NCBI GenBank assembly: GCA_018389105.1
Contig: JACATO010002192.1
Span: 248,001 to 312,000, forward strand
Direction of reading: 5' to 3'
Origin: Nautilus pompilius
Taxonomy: Eukaryota; Mollusca; Cephalopoda; Nautilida; Nautilidae
DNA: 64,000 nucleotides
Shown piece after piece: positions 1-12,300 of the stretch (within the stretch, counting starts at the first letter, position 1; every line of letters begins with the position of its first letter). The notes below the pieces were generated by a model, which was not told the DNA's origin, did no database searches, and saw only the letters and a list, made by a program, of their open reading frames with translations. Position numbers and translations under genes: made by a program.

Positions 1-2448
1 TAGCTACTGTTAAGAGTTAAGCAAAGTCTCTTATCAGCTCTTACTGTTTATTAACTCTAATCTCCTGATTTAATTACACTTCAATCTTTTACACTACTCT
101 TATCATAATTTCTTGGTTTCTGAAAATAACTTTTATGTAATTATAGTATTGATACAGGAATCATATATATATATATATGCATGTAACCCTATTTTTTTTT
201 TCCTTTGCTTAAATTTTTACATACAGCTTTTCCCATTTTCTTGGTGGGACTGGAAGACTTAAGTGATATTCTGAGAAAAGGAAGAATTGCAGCAGTTAGC
301 AAAATCTTGACAATACTTTCTTAAAGTAGTTAACAGAAGTAAATGAAAGAAGTATAAATGAAACAATCTTGGAACATGTTAGTATAATGAGTGCTGCTGC
401 TTGAAAAAGTCACTACACTACAGCTGGATGTAGAATCATGGAAAATGTAAAAAGTTCTGAGAACTGACAATAAATCATATGTTGTTGAATAGCTTTAATG
501 CAGAGCATGGAATTATGGGAACTCTAAAACATTCTGAGAATTGATGATAAACCACACAGCAATAAAAACTTTAATGTAGAGTGTAAAATCATGGGAAATG
601 TAAAAAGTTACATGAATCAATGATATGAAAATATTTAACAGCCTATGAAGGAAGATCCTCTAGGTGTTAATGGAATCTTGCTGGTGGTAGTAAATAGCTT
701 TCTGAGTTTTTATTACCCCCTATAAAAGAAAAATTTTTTTAAAAAAATGGCTGCCCTAAATGAAACTCCACTTGCTGGTCTGGTGGACAATAGAGTATAA
801 ACCAAAAATATTTTACTGACTGACTGTTGAAGCCATCTGTATCATGGAGTCATGGTTAATAATAAAATAACCTCATATCCTCATCATGATTTTCCTAAAT
901 GTGGTGGAAGGGAGAGTTTGCAAAAAAAAATAACAACAAAAACAAAAAAACAACAACAAACACAAACTTCTTCAGGTGGTAATAAAAGCCTGAGAAACTT
1001 TTTTTGAGCAAATACCTTCAAGCACACTTGGATAAATTAAAACTGATTTATTGTTATTTAAAATTTAAAAAAATTCTATATTTTATCTTTATGTTGCTTA
1101 TGTGAGGTCAAAATGGAAACAATTTTAGTACAAAAATGCCCTGCAACTTGCTTTAATGTCATTTGTATTAATGCCAGGGCTACCAATCATCAAAGGGGTT
1201 CCAATGAGCTCCCTGTTCAGCATCCAAGTGCCAAAATCTGGTGTGCAGTGCTATTATTCCCATATATACAGGCACCTACATAAAACTGATAAGAAAAACA
1301 CAGTGGGAACAGTGGCCCACAAAAACTATCAGTACCTGTAAAAACAATCAAAGAAAGATTCTATAAAACCACAGGTAAAATAAAGGTTAACCATGCTCGC
1401 ACTTCCATCTAAAAAAGTATGCAATTTCATGTCTTGCACTGTTCATTCTATGATTCTTACTTTCCCACACTACCAGGTTCCAGAAAAGTTGCTATAACAG
1501 TTAGCACATTAGATAAATAAACTTCAAAAACTATAATTTGAGAAAGTAAGCAACATACCATGTAAGTAATTGTCATCCTTAATTTACTTGTAACATGCTA
1601 TAAAGTATTTTTCTTCTTTTTCTCCTTTTATAAACATTAAACAAATACCAGATACTTAAATATCTAAATAGATACATCAACAGTGGGTCAAATGATAAGG
1701 GCACCAACAAACCTTTAAGTTTTCTAATAGATACATTTTACCAGAAAATAGAGTATACATGACCATATCTAGTTTCATAATTCTGCTTTCCTACCTTAAC
1801 ATTCGTTGTCCCCTTGCCTAATCTGCAGTACCTTGCAGTCCAAAGAGGGCTGCTTATAAAAATAAGGTCCAACAATCATCTTCCGGTGATGAAGTAAACA
1901 CACACCCTAATTTGTTTTGGCATTAACCTGTTCTTGAACATGTCAGCCAAAAGAACTTGAGGGGACCACTTTCCCAGGACAAGTAAGTATCTGCTCTTGA
2001 TGCTGATAAGATTTACAGAGTACTAAGCATCTTACCAGGCTAAAAGAAGAGGCTTTTTCCATCAGTTTAAGCTGCTTGGAATTGATGAATGTATATAAAC
2101 CAAACAGGTATCAGATTATATGAATATTTAGAAAATCCAGAAAGACACTGCCTTTTCTTTAAGTTACATCAGCTTAGCTCCTTTTGAGATGGGAAAAAAT
2201 ACTGTACAACGTGGGAAAAAATGTCATCTCTACCTTTTCTTAATCAAATGTCTTCAAGAACCAAAGAGTCACCTCTACATAATGTTTGCAATTTTCATAC
2301 CATGTAATGGGCAATCAGCAAGAAGAGCTTTTTGTCTGATGATATTTTTAAATGCATAATTAAAGGTACTTCTCCACCTTAAACTCTGCAAGTGAGCAAC
2401 ACAAAGCAATAAAACATTAGTAACAGAGTTTACATGAATGGAATAAAT

Positions 2449-2760
2449 GTCAAGGTGATGCAGTGGTCCAGCAGGCAGAGTACTAAGTAGACTGCAAAGA
2501 TTAAGGGCCCATGAGTTTGAATCCTGGTTGGTAGTGACTCAGTTTGGGAGATGTGCCAAATTTACTCTTCTTCACCAGCTAACTGCATGGGTTTCCTCTT
2601 CCACATCCTGAAAGCAAGTTCCGGCAAGAAAGGCTACAGCCTAGTCAGAATATGCTAAGCACTCTTGAATTGACTATGATTTCCAATGTCGCACCTCTCC
2701 CTTTTCCCCCAATCCTTTAAGTATTGTACTGAAAAGGGGGCATTGTGAAAAAAAAAATAA
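2449..2760 (+). mobile_element. tRNA-derived SINE (copy 1)
   Basis: The head has an A-box-like TGGTCCAGCAGG and a B-box-like GAGTTTGAATCC, the internal RNA polymerase III promoter of a tRNA-derived element. The body contains AGCTAACTGCATGGGTTTCC, shared almost exactly with the minus-strand copy at 19.6 kb. It ends in an A-rich tail (about 2749-2758). Boundaries are approximate. Confidence 0.75.
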
Positions 2761-5700
2761 ACAAATGTACTCAACAGTGATAGTTTAAGCCAATTTAAAA
2801 CTTATACTAATACACATTTCTCTTCCAAATCGGGAGTAGAATGTGTAAGCCACCTGCTAATTAAACTCAACTCAAAACCAATCAGTGGATGAGCCCACAA
2901 CTTTGGCATTCTATTCGCAGAGGTTAGAAGAATGCTACACATTTTTCAGTCTTTGTCAAGATCAATGTCAATTTCTTTAAACATCCTTCATCACATTTAA
3001 GGAGGCTTGCTTCTTACTGAATTGCTCCTGATGCTTTTAGGAAACACTTTACAATAGCTCAGGATGGAAAACTTTAAAATGCTCTTCTAATTTAAAAAAA
3101 AAAAACTAGCAAACAGAACTTGCCATTCTACTTTCCAATTCTCCATGTGGACTGTATTATTATCCATGTTATGCAGTGCAGAGGCTAAGCATAATAAGGC
3201 ACACAGTCAACCAGTACAGATTATTTTGGCTTTCTGCTTTTCTAAAAATCTTTCTTTGGCAGAACTAGGAAAGCTTTTCCATCACCAGCAGACTTCTTGT
3301 GTATATCTGCATCCAAACAGCATGCATTGGTTCTTCTGCAATAAAAATCCCTAGTTTCCTATGCCAAACATAGTAGTAGACTGTCTATGTGACATCTTTG
3401 GAGGTGGCCAAATTAACATAGCAGGGCACAATATAAAAATAACAGGAGAACAGACTGGTTATAGGGTAGCATGCCAGTCTCATATTGGCACTTAAGATGC
3501 ATTAATGCATTATGTATTCATTCATTGCTTGATGTTTTGTCAGTACTTTATTCTGTATACAGATGACAGAACAAATATGCAGCATATCTGACTATTAGCG
3601 AATGCAACTGTTCAAAAAAAGTTACAATTTACATATGTATGTTTACTGAGATCATGGGTAAGAAACCATTAAAATTATTTATAAATAGTTTACATTTTGA
3701 GAAACTAGAAAACAAAAAATATTACAAAAAGAGAGGGGTGGGGGGGTCACTGATAATTCATGGACACATTTTTAGCTCTTCATAAGTAAATATGAACAGA
3801 ACACTTTGCACTAATTAAGAGTATACTGCAGAAGAACCCAACAAGTAAATGTTCTATATCACACCATCTAAAGCAACTGTAACACCCAGCCAAATGACAA
3901 TAGCGCACCTCGTACAAACTACTATGACATAAAACTTAATGCCACACAGTGCACCATCTTGTACAACCCTGACAAGCAATCAGAGATGCCAGGGTGTAAA
4001 TACTGTTATGGTTGGCAAAATAGCAGTGAAGTTGTCACCACCAGAGACCCTGTAGATATCCCCTAGAAAATGTTTTTAAAATGGGAAGAAATTTGGTAGT
4101 ATTCAGAAGGAACATATTAAACATTTGCTAAAAGATTTTGGAAGTACACTGACAAAATAAATGTGATGCATGTATGCTTTAAAACAGAAATATATACATA
4201 CATATGAACCTTTATTTTGTTGTAGACATTGTAAATTGTAACTTGACATGTTGGTAATTTGGCTAAATTTTGGTTGGTAAAGTAGAAATGTAATGTGTCC
4301 CTCAATATTCCAATGGCTTAAGGTGAACAACTCGTGTTTCAATGATAGTCTATGCCCCTTACAACTAAAGAAATTATTAAGAGGTTGTTTTAGAGCTCCA
4401 CATATGAGGGCAAAATTTGTGAAATATTTATTTCCATCCATTTTTTTTGCCACTTTTATAGTTGTTTTTACGATTTTCATAAAGTTTGGTTTCTGAGTCT
4501 ACGTCACCTAAGGTGCACATTTAATTTTCAGCCATTTTAAAGAAAAGAGTAAAGGTTCACAAAAAGTATGTTTGTACCAAGTGGTTGAAATATATCTAGG
4601 TAAGCCACTGAAAGATACACTGGTACTAACATCAAATTAAGGATTAGGCAATAAATTACACTACTACTAAAGATGTAACAATGTAATGCTGTGATGGTAT
4701 ACTGAACTGATGAAGAGAAATTGGCTTATATGCATGATGAAAAAAGTCCTGCATGTGCATTCACATATAAAGCATGACACTTGGCAGGTCTGCAACCAAC
4801 CAACCACCATGTTGCAATGTTACTGTGATGTATACAGTTATTATTGGTTTTCTTGACAAGAGTCGTAGCATTACACGTGTGCGCGTGTGTGCACTTTCCC
4901 GTTTAACATAATGATACTATAAGTTGTTACAAATATATGTTTTCAGTTATGAAGTAAATTAAGTCCATCTATTAAAAGAATTTAAGGAACTGCATCTGTT
5001 TCAAATCCACCCAAGTATGGCGTAACACTAAAATTTTAAACAACCTTCCAATAAACAACAAATAACCTGTTGTCAGAATTTCCTTGTGATTAGTGCGGTC
5101 AGTAGAAAGTCTTTGACACTGAAAAATCAGCCAAATTAGTGTTATAAAGAAAAAAACCCAGCTGACAAGAGTGGACCAATTTCCAAATTTTAGCCTTGAA
5201 AAGAAGCAGAGCGATTCAGGATTTTTACTTTCTGCTCATTCAAATTGGCCAAGAACTATCACTGCTGACAACTCCAAAAGAACGAGACTTAGCTGGATGG
5301 TTCTATCTCTACCTATATCTCTCTATCTATCTATCTCTTGAGACATGGGTAAAGTGGACTGGAAACTTGGTTCTGTCAGGGACGTTGTGGAAATGTTGCT
5401 GCTCGGTTGTTTCAAACCAGTGAGATGATTCAAATGTGTGGTCGTGTATCTTATTTTTCCATAAATGAAATGAAAGGGCTTCTTGAGCAAATTGTTGATG
5501 ATGAGAATGAAAAGGTTTCCTCCCTTTTTGTTTTTTAACCAAAATTAAAAGCTGCATGCACACAGTGTGGTTGGGCTCATAGAAAACTAGGGGAGTCTTT
5601 TGAAAAAAAACGAGGTCAGAGGTAGCCACCAATAGCAGAAAAGGAAGCCCTAAAATTGAGTCTCAATTCCTTTTTTTTTTTTTTTAATGAGTGTGAGAAA

Positions 5701-6424
5701 ACATATTCAAGCAAAAATCATTAAATGAGTTTTGGCTACCTTTTGTTTCTTAAAAATAAACGAAATACCAGGTCTTCCAGCATATGATAACTGTAGCTGT
5801 TGGCTGTGACCATTCAGAAATTTCAAAAGGGGCCTGCTTGTGTGCAATATGCATCTTAAGCTACAGCATTTCCATAAAAGGATATTGAAAATCACCCTCT
5901 CTGTCTCTGCCTTCATTTCTGGATTTTGCTCACCTCAAAGTCTCCAATATTCTCAGTGCAAAATGGTGCCATTCGCTTCTGCTGGAGTGAGCAGGTTAAA
6001 AGATGGAGAGTAGTTGATTGGTTTCAAAGATACCATTGGATTAGCAATGTAGCCTTTGCAGCATGCTCTGGGGTTTTTTTCTCCTTTTAGGTGAAACTTT
6101 TATTACAAAGCCTTCGTATTTTTCTTTTTCATTTTGAAAACAAAATTCTTTTTCAAGAAAGACCAACATTTGTTCATCAGGTGACAAAAGACTGGCCTAA
6201 GAAAACTCATTGTTAAATCTCTCTTTAGCCAGCAGAAAGGTTGGGCTAGCCATAATGGCCTCTTTCTTGTATAAGCTAAAATAAAGCAAAGAGAATCAAA
6301 GGGGTTTTTTTTTTGCATGTTACAACCCTGAGGAACACGTACACACGTACACAAAATACCTAACTATGGAAATGGAGAAAGAGATTTTAATCAGCCAGAG
6401 CACCAAAAATAAATATATATATTA

Positions 6425-6497
6425 GGAATATTCAGATGAAAGCCAGCTGGTTACCATTATGGCAATGCTATTTCAGCTGAGTTTCATTTGAATGTCC
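6425..6497 (+). repeat. foldback element, copy 1
   Basis: A 73-bp imperfect palindrome. Left arm GGAATATTCAGATGAAAGCC, right arm on the reverse strand GGACATTCAAATGAAACTCA, each followed by AGCTG. The loop contains ATTATGGCAATGCTATTT. Three other copies occur in the window. Confidence 0.8.
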
Positions 6498-7614
6498 TTA
6501 GTATCTGATATTTGACTACTTGTAATGGGTGAGACACAATATCTGGGCCAGACATTTGAGCACAGTGAGATTAGAATCAAGCAGCTAAATACAGAAGTAA
6601 ACAACAATAATGGTAATATGTCCATTTATATTCATAGCATCTAACCGCACCCTGGGATGAGTAACATGCTCACCAAGATCTGATTTAACTTTAATGGTTT
6701 TCTTCTTCTTTAAATGTAGCAATTACTGCATGTATTAATATTGTCTACTGATACTGCATCCATCACAGAATCCACAGCCTGATAAGCTGCAAGCAACAAT
6801 AATGAAGTCTAGGGCTAAACAATGAAGACTTTTTAGAACTCTCTTGATTAGAAGTTGAGAATTTGGGGAGGGTGTCTGACCACAGAAAACAAGCAAACAA
6901 ACGAAATAAAATAACAGGAAAAACATGCAAGAAAACTAGTACAGAACAGCGAAAGAAGCCATGTTTGTTGTTATGGAAACCAAATGCAGAATGGGCTCAT
7001 CAGAAACTGAACTGTAGCTACACTGTGACATGCAAACACATTACATTGCCACATTAACTAACCTGCTACCCAATTATAATATACAAATTAAAGAAATCAT
7101 CTGCTAAGTATTTGAATGAACTTTTCAATTCTACATGTGATTACATTTATTCAAATCCTCTGTTAGTTTTTGTAAGCTCTAATCACATTTTCATGCACCC
7201 AACTTATCCACAAATGTGATTAATCAACTTTTTTTTTTTCATATTTGAAAGAAAAAATAACAAAATCGTTGTGACTTTAAAAGGAAAGTGTGCAGGGTTA
7301 ATATCACTACCAGTTTTCATTTAGACTTTCATCAGTTCCTTCAAAAATTATCCCAAAAAAAAAAACCAGTTTGCGCCACTTAAAACCGGAAAATTTGTTA
7401 ATGGCCGCAAAACGATCCATCTGTAAACCCTAGCTACAATTCTTTCCTTTAGATCTTCCAGTAGTGTATCCAAAATAAGTTGGCATCTCAAATTCTTCAA
7501 CACTCAGTCTTGGCCTCTCTTATTTGAATATCTGTAATTCAAAGGTCAGCTAGATTATCAAGGTATGTCATGTACAATGCGATCTGTCAACACCAGATGA
7601 AAACAGTTTCTTAC

Positions 7615-7674
7615 CGTTTCTTAGAATCCATAAACGTGTCATATTCCTGGGCCATTTTACAGCACAGGGCTTGC
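7615..7674 (-). CDS. fng: fringe exon 4 (60 bp)
   Basis: A 60-base exon. Joined to exon 3 (AG|G makes Arg) it reads RQALCCKMAQEYDTFMDSKK plus CG. It corresponds to RKALCCKMSAELDVFLESGKK of Drosophila fringe. The next residues expected are (R)WFCHxDDD, containing the metal-binding Asp triad. No sequence encoding them was found between position 1 and 7614, so exon 5 should lie left of the window. The acceptor is CATTTTTCAG and the donor is AAACG|GTAAG. The window thus holds about the first 220 residues; Drosophila fringe is about 410 residues long. Confidence 0.93.
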
Positions 7675-8989
7675 CTGAAAAATGAAAACAATACAAAAAA
7701 TCATTTATAAAAGCAAACTAGCAATCTCTTGGATGCTTTAAGTAAATGTATAAGTATCAGCTAATAACAAGACTATTTGTTCATTAAACACAAAAATCAA
7801 ATGGGGTATCAGAAGTATTTCAGTTTGTTTTATACATTCCACATTTATATTTCTTATAACATACTTATTAACAATACACATTAAGTATTCTACTTTCTCA
7901 CATCCTTGAACTGTGAAACAAAACTAAATGCCATTTAGAATCTTTAAGATGACACTACACTTCTTTCTCAAAGATAATAACCCAAAATCTTACTTTATTT
8001 AGCTTTTAACAAACTTTTTTGTTTGTTTTTTTTATGCCAAGCTACATTTCAAGAGAATCATCCTCTGTGACCATCAGTAGGTTTGTGCAACCAATGGAAT
8101 TATTCACTTGACAGTTTCTGTTTGGATATTATCACCAGATGGAACTAAATGGATTTGAACCCACTAAGTTACTAGATGTCTGTCTGTCTGTCTGTCTCCA
8201 CCCATCTGTCCCTATACTTCAATTTTTGATAAAATTGAAGTCTCAAACTTTTTTTTTCAAATTAAACAAAGAAAATTACATAAAAACACTTCACCCATTT
8301 CTAATTAGGACAGTGACATTGTTAAATAATAAAACTATTTTGTATCATGGTAACAGGTAACAATTGGGATAAGATACAAAAGCAGCATGGCTGTACAAAA
8401 GGAATCAACAACAGAGATACTAAAAATCAGCTGTTTTAGTCCAACCATTCTTTTTGATGTTTACAAAGTCATCTTTAAAAAAAAAAAAAAAAACAAAAAA
8501 CCAGCAACATAAATTTTAGGGATGACGAGGATGGTCCTTTATCACGCCTGCTGCTGAGTAGAATCTTTAAACAGCAAAAGGAGACATCCTTGGATCCACT
8601 TCTTGAAGATAAAGCAAACATCTTACCAACTTGTGCTCAAAAGGTAATGCCAAGCTTTCATAGCGATGTGAAAAGTTTTTCTAAATTATCATGAGACAAA
8701 AAGCAGATTCAGATGGCACAACCAGCTCCGTAGTAAAAGGTTATACCAAGCAGTATGCCATATATCAAGATACAGACTCCAAAAGAGTAAAATCTTATCG
8801 TCAACTGGTGTAGCATTCGGCAGAACTGTAAGCTGCCCCAACTCACGGTCTGTAGACCGTGCATAAGTAACCAGTGAAAAAGACTAATAGCAAGTTTGAT
8901 TTTTCACTAATATAACCTTTTTTATACTGCAAAAACCAATAAAACAGTAAGGGTCAAGTAAGTCTCCCCCTAAGATGTAAATATTACTA

Positions 8990-9067
8990 GGGACATTCAA
9001 ATACAACTTTGTCAAAGAATATCATTACAGTGATGCTATTTCAGGTCAGTTTCATTCTAACATCCCT
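8990..9067 (+). repeat. foldback element, copy 2
   Basis: The arms are GGGACATTCAAATACAAC and, on the reverse strand, GGGATGTTAGAATGAAAC. The loop ATTACAGTGATGCTATTTCA matches copy 1. Confidence 0.7.
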
Positions 9068-9287
9068 CTTATAATATATTATAGTCCAAAGTAGTTTAAC
9101 AGGATTGCATGAGGAAGCCCCACATATCCACCAAGCCCAGTTTTATTCACAATTAGGACATCCACTTCCTAGAGTTGGTACCTTATCTTATGTAAATATT
9201 ATATTAGAAATCATAATTTAGCTTGTACAAATATTTATATTGGAAATCAGGATCTAACGTTTTACAGATATTTAAGTGTTTTTTTTT

Positions 9288-9345
9288 TTAGAAGACTTTC
9301 CCACAATGCAATGGAAGGAACATTCACAATTAGGTTCTACAACTG
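9288..9345 (+). mobile_element. single MITE end (truncated copy)
   Basis: TTAGAAGACTTTCCCACAAT then GCAATGG, followed by CACAATTAGGTTC, matches the left end of the two complete MITEs. No right inverted repeat was found downstream. Confidence 0.55.
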
Positions 9346-12300
9346 CTGATAGCTTCTGGACATTTTGCAATAAAATCAAAAATGTTTTAAAAAAAAAAAC
9401 AACAAAAAACAACACTGCTGAACCTTAGCCCCAAAAAGTATGAAAGAAAAACAGTTAATCTTGGAACTGCTTTAGACGACTGGCAGCCATTTTACTAACG
9501 TCTACTCAAGACAGAAACCAGACTTAGATAGCATCAAAGTGGCTGTGCATGCTGACAGGAGATAATGTTGGTTGATAATTCAGTTTTTAAAAAAATCATT
9601 TAAAGACTGTTAACAGCATACATTAAGTTTATAAAAAAAAAATAATTTTTTATTTAATTTTCTTTTAAAAACTGCAAAGAAATGTAAAAACCTAACTCTT
9701 TCTACTGACATATTTTGGGAGAGAAAGTGTTAAAACTTGTCTTGCCTGTGAGGTTTGTTTACAGATTGACTACCACAAATGAATAAACATTTTAACTTTA
9801 CTGAAATACACTTTATTTTTTTCTTTTTAATTCTAACCTGTTCCTACAGTAATTCTAACCACATGCTATCAGCAAGAGAAGGCTATGTGAACAGTAGCCA
9901 CATATGAATTCCATCTCAGTATCTGTGGCTTGCTTAGACATGTGTGGGACAAATTTCAACATGTGGTAGATGCATTTCACTGTGTGTTATGAGAGAAATG
10001 TGGGTATGTCCTCTGGGATTCTTCACACCCTGTCTGTACAAGCTCTCTTTACTTAACCCCTGAGTATTGCATAGCCTTCTGACTCTCACCCTCCTCTGCA
10101 AACTAGGAGTTACAACAATCATTATCAACACGGCTAATAATACATCCATCATCAAATAATGGGGGAAGTATTCTTAAAAATTCTACTAAAAGGTCAGTCA
10201 ACTTTTAGTTTTTTTTTTTTTTTTTTTTGTTTGTCTGGATACAGAGTCTCAAATAATATAGTCTAGCTGATAAATACTTCGTTAGTTGTTTCTTTTTCTT
10301 CTTTACTTGTGAAAATACGGTGGTCATAAAAATTCTTAACAAGCGAGTTCTCTGAGAAATCTCTGGCTCTTATTTTCATTTAGTACGGTCTACTTTCTAA
10401 GGTTACAACTATTAACACTTCCTTCCCTGCAAAATTTCTTTTGCATCCATCGCCCTTATAAAGCTACTGCTGAAAGATATGGTTTGTGAGATAATGTAGA
10501 TAAATAATGCTGACTAACAAACATAACAACAAAATCATTATGGAAGTTTCTAATGTGTATGGATACACACGCATTTGCTAGAAACTGAGATCTTTCCTCT
10601 TCAGTGACATTTTGCAGTAACAGGAGAGACAGATAAGGGAAATGGAGACAGATAGAGTTATGTTGGCCCAAAGATTGCTTTCCATTATTCATCCATATTA
10701 AATTCTAAATCATTATTGTCGATATCATTTCTTTCACCCCGACTATTTTTAAAGAAACATTGGAATTCGTGCTGCTAACATATATAGCTACTGTTTATCG
10801 TTTGATTGCTAATTTTAGCTTTGAAACCAAGGTAACAAATCTATAGAAGAAATAATTATACATTTATAATGATATTTCAGAGTGTGCCATCTTCTATTTT
10901 TAAACACTTTTTAAACTAAGTAGGAAAGGTTGTGATTACAGAAGCTGTTCAAATGAATTGTATCACCTAGGTAAAACAAGTATGATGTACAACCAAATGT
11001 CATACAACACTATGCAACAATTCTGATGTGCACAAGGTTTTTTCTGGTGTTCTTGATAAAAGAGTGATGCCATCACTCATGCATGTTCAAAAAAAGAAAA
11101 AAAACATGGAAAGATTACCGAAATTCTCTAAATTTAGTCATTAGTTAAGACCTGTGTTAAGTTAATTTTGGTGTTTATATTTCATTATATGGCAATATAT
11201 GTACATATATAAATACATATATTTTTTAAGAAAAGGGTTGAAACTATGTGTAAATAGACTGAGAACCTATGGAAAATTTAATTTTAAAATTCAAACTATT
11301 ATTGGTGTCATTTTGGTTTTATTATATTTTCATTAAATTTGAAATTCTATTCCATTAAAACTAATGGTATAATTTGAATATATCACATGGCATTCTTCAA
11401 AGAGAAGCTGCTTATTAAATGAAATTTAAAAATTTTTCAACTAGGATCAGAGAAATTACTTTATATCTGACCAATTTTAATATAGATAATGTGGAATCTA
11501 AATACCCATTGTGTGTGCATACAAAGAATATGAAATGATGTTAAAATATTTCCTACATGGATGCCTAACATCATATTTCAGAAAAGAAGAGTTTCAATTT
11601 TCTTTGGATTTGTCCTTTTACTGAAATCATTAATTTAAAAAAAATATTTCAATCTCAAAATCTCAATTTTTACCTCTGGACCCCACATGCTTGCATATTT
11701 ACCAAAGCAAACTTTCTAGGTGTGTACTTGTTGTGGAGCAGAAAGGCTGATCTCAGATGCAATTATTGCCTCCTTTACAGAGATTCATGACTGCCAATTT
11801 ACATCTTATCTGGAGATTTGCCAAGCTAAATCAGATTACATTCAGATGTTTTGCAAATAAATAGTTACAGCTAATCGTGTCTGGTGAATAATGGATGCAT
11901 AAAAATGCCATTATTTTGTCTTCACCCAATATTCTGTTAGGAAAATGAAAGGCAAAATGCCAAAGTCAAAGGTAGTCAAACATTCCATCTTCATGAAAAA
12001 GAACAGCAACAAATTATTGTAGGTCAACACAATAAAGAAGCCAAGTTCCCTAAATAATTAAACAGATATAACTACTATATTTTGCTACACTCACAAATGC
12101 ATCATTCACCTTTTGGTTGGAAAAGGGGGCAGAGAAAATTATGTTAAGAAATAGTGAAAAAGAAACAACTAGAAAATAGGTAAAACAATTACATTTCTTC
12201 ATGGAGGCACAGTGAAGTATTATTATCAAGCATGCATACACACCGACATAAACAAATATGGAAAATCCAAAGAGGCAGAAAGTTTTGAAATTCATAAGTA

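Larger units (their letters stand above)
1..7614 (-). other. fringe intron 4 (partial)
   Basis: Begins at the exon 4 donor (GT at plus 7613-7614) and runs off the left edge. It is AT-rich, with short (AT)n at about 164-178 and many A or T runs. It carries a SINE at about 2449-2760 and a foldback element at 6425-6497. The fringe exon encoding WFCHxDDD was looked for and not found. Short open frames, for example 4103-4480 minus, have no recognisable protein features. Confidence 0.75.

Noticed and set aside
2449-2540. A functional tRNA gene at the SINE head
   Set aside because: A and B boxes are present but there is no cloverleaf with paired acceptor stem. The downstream body and A tail mark it as a SINE.
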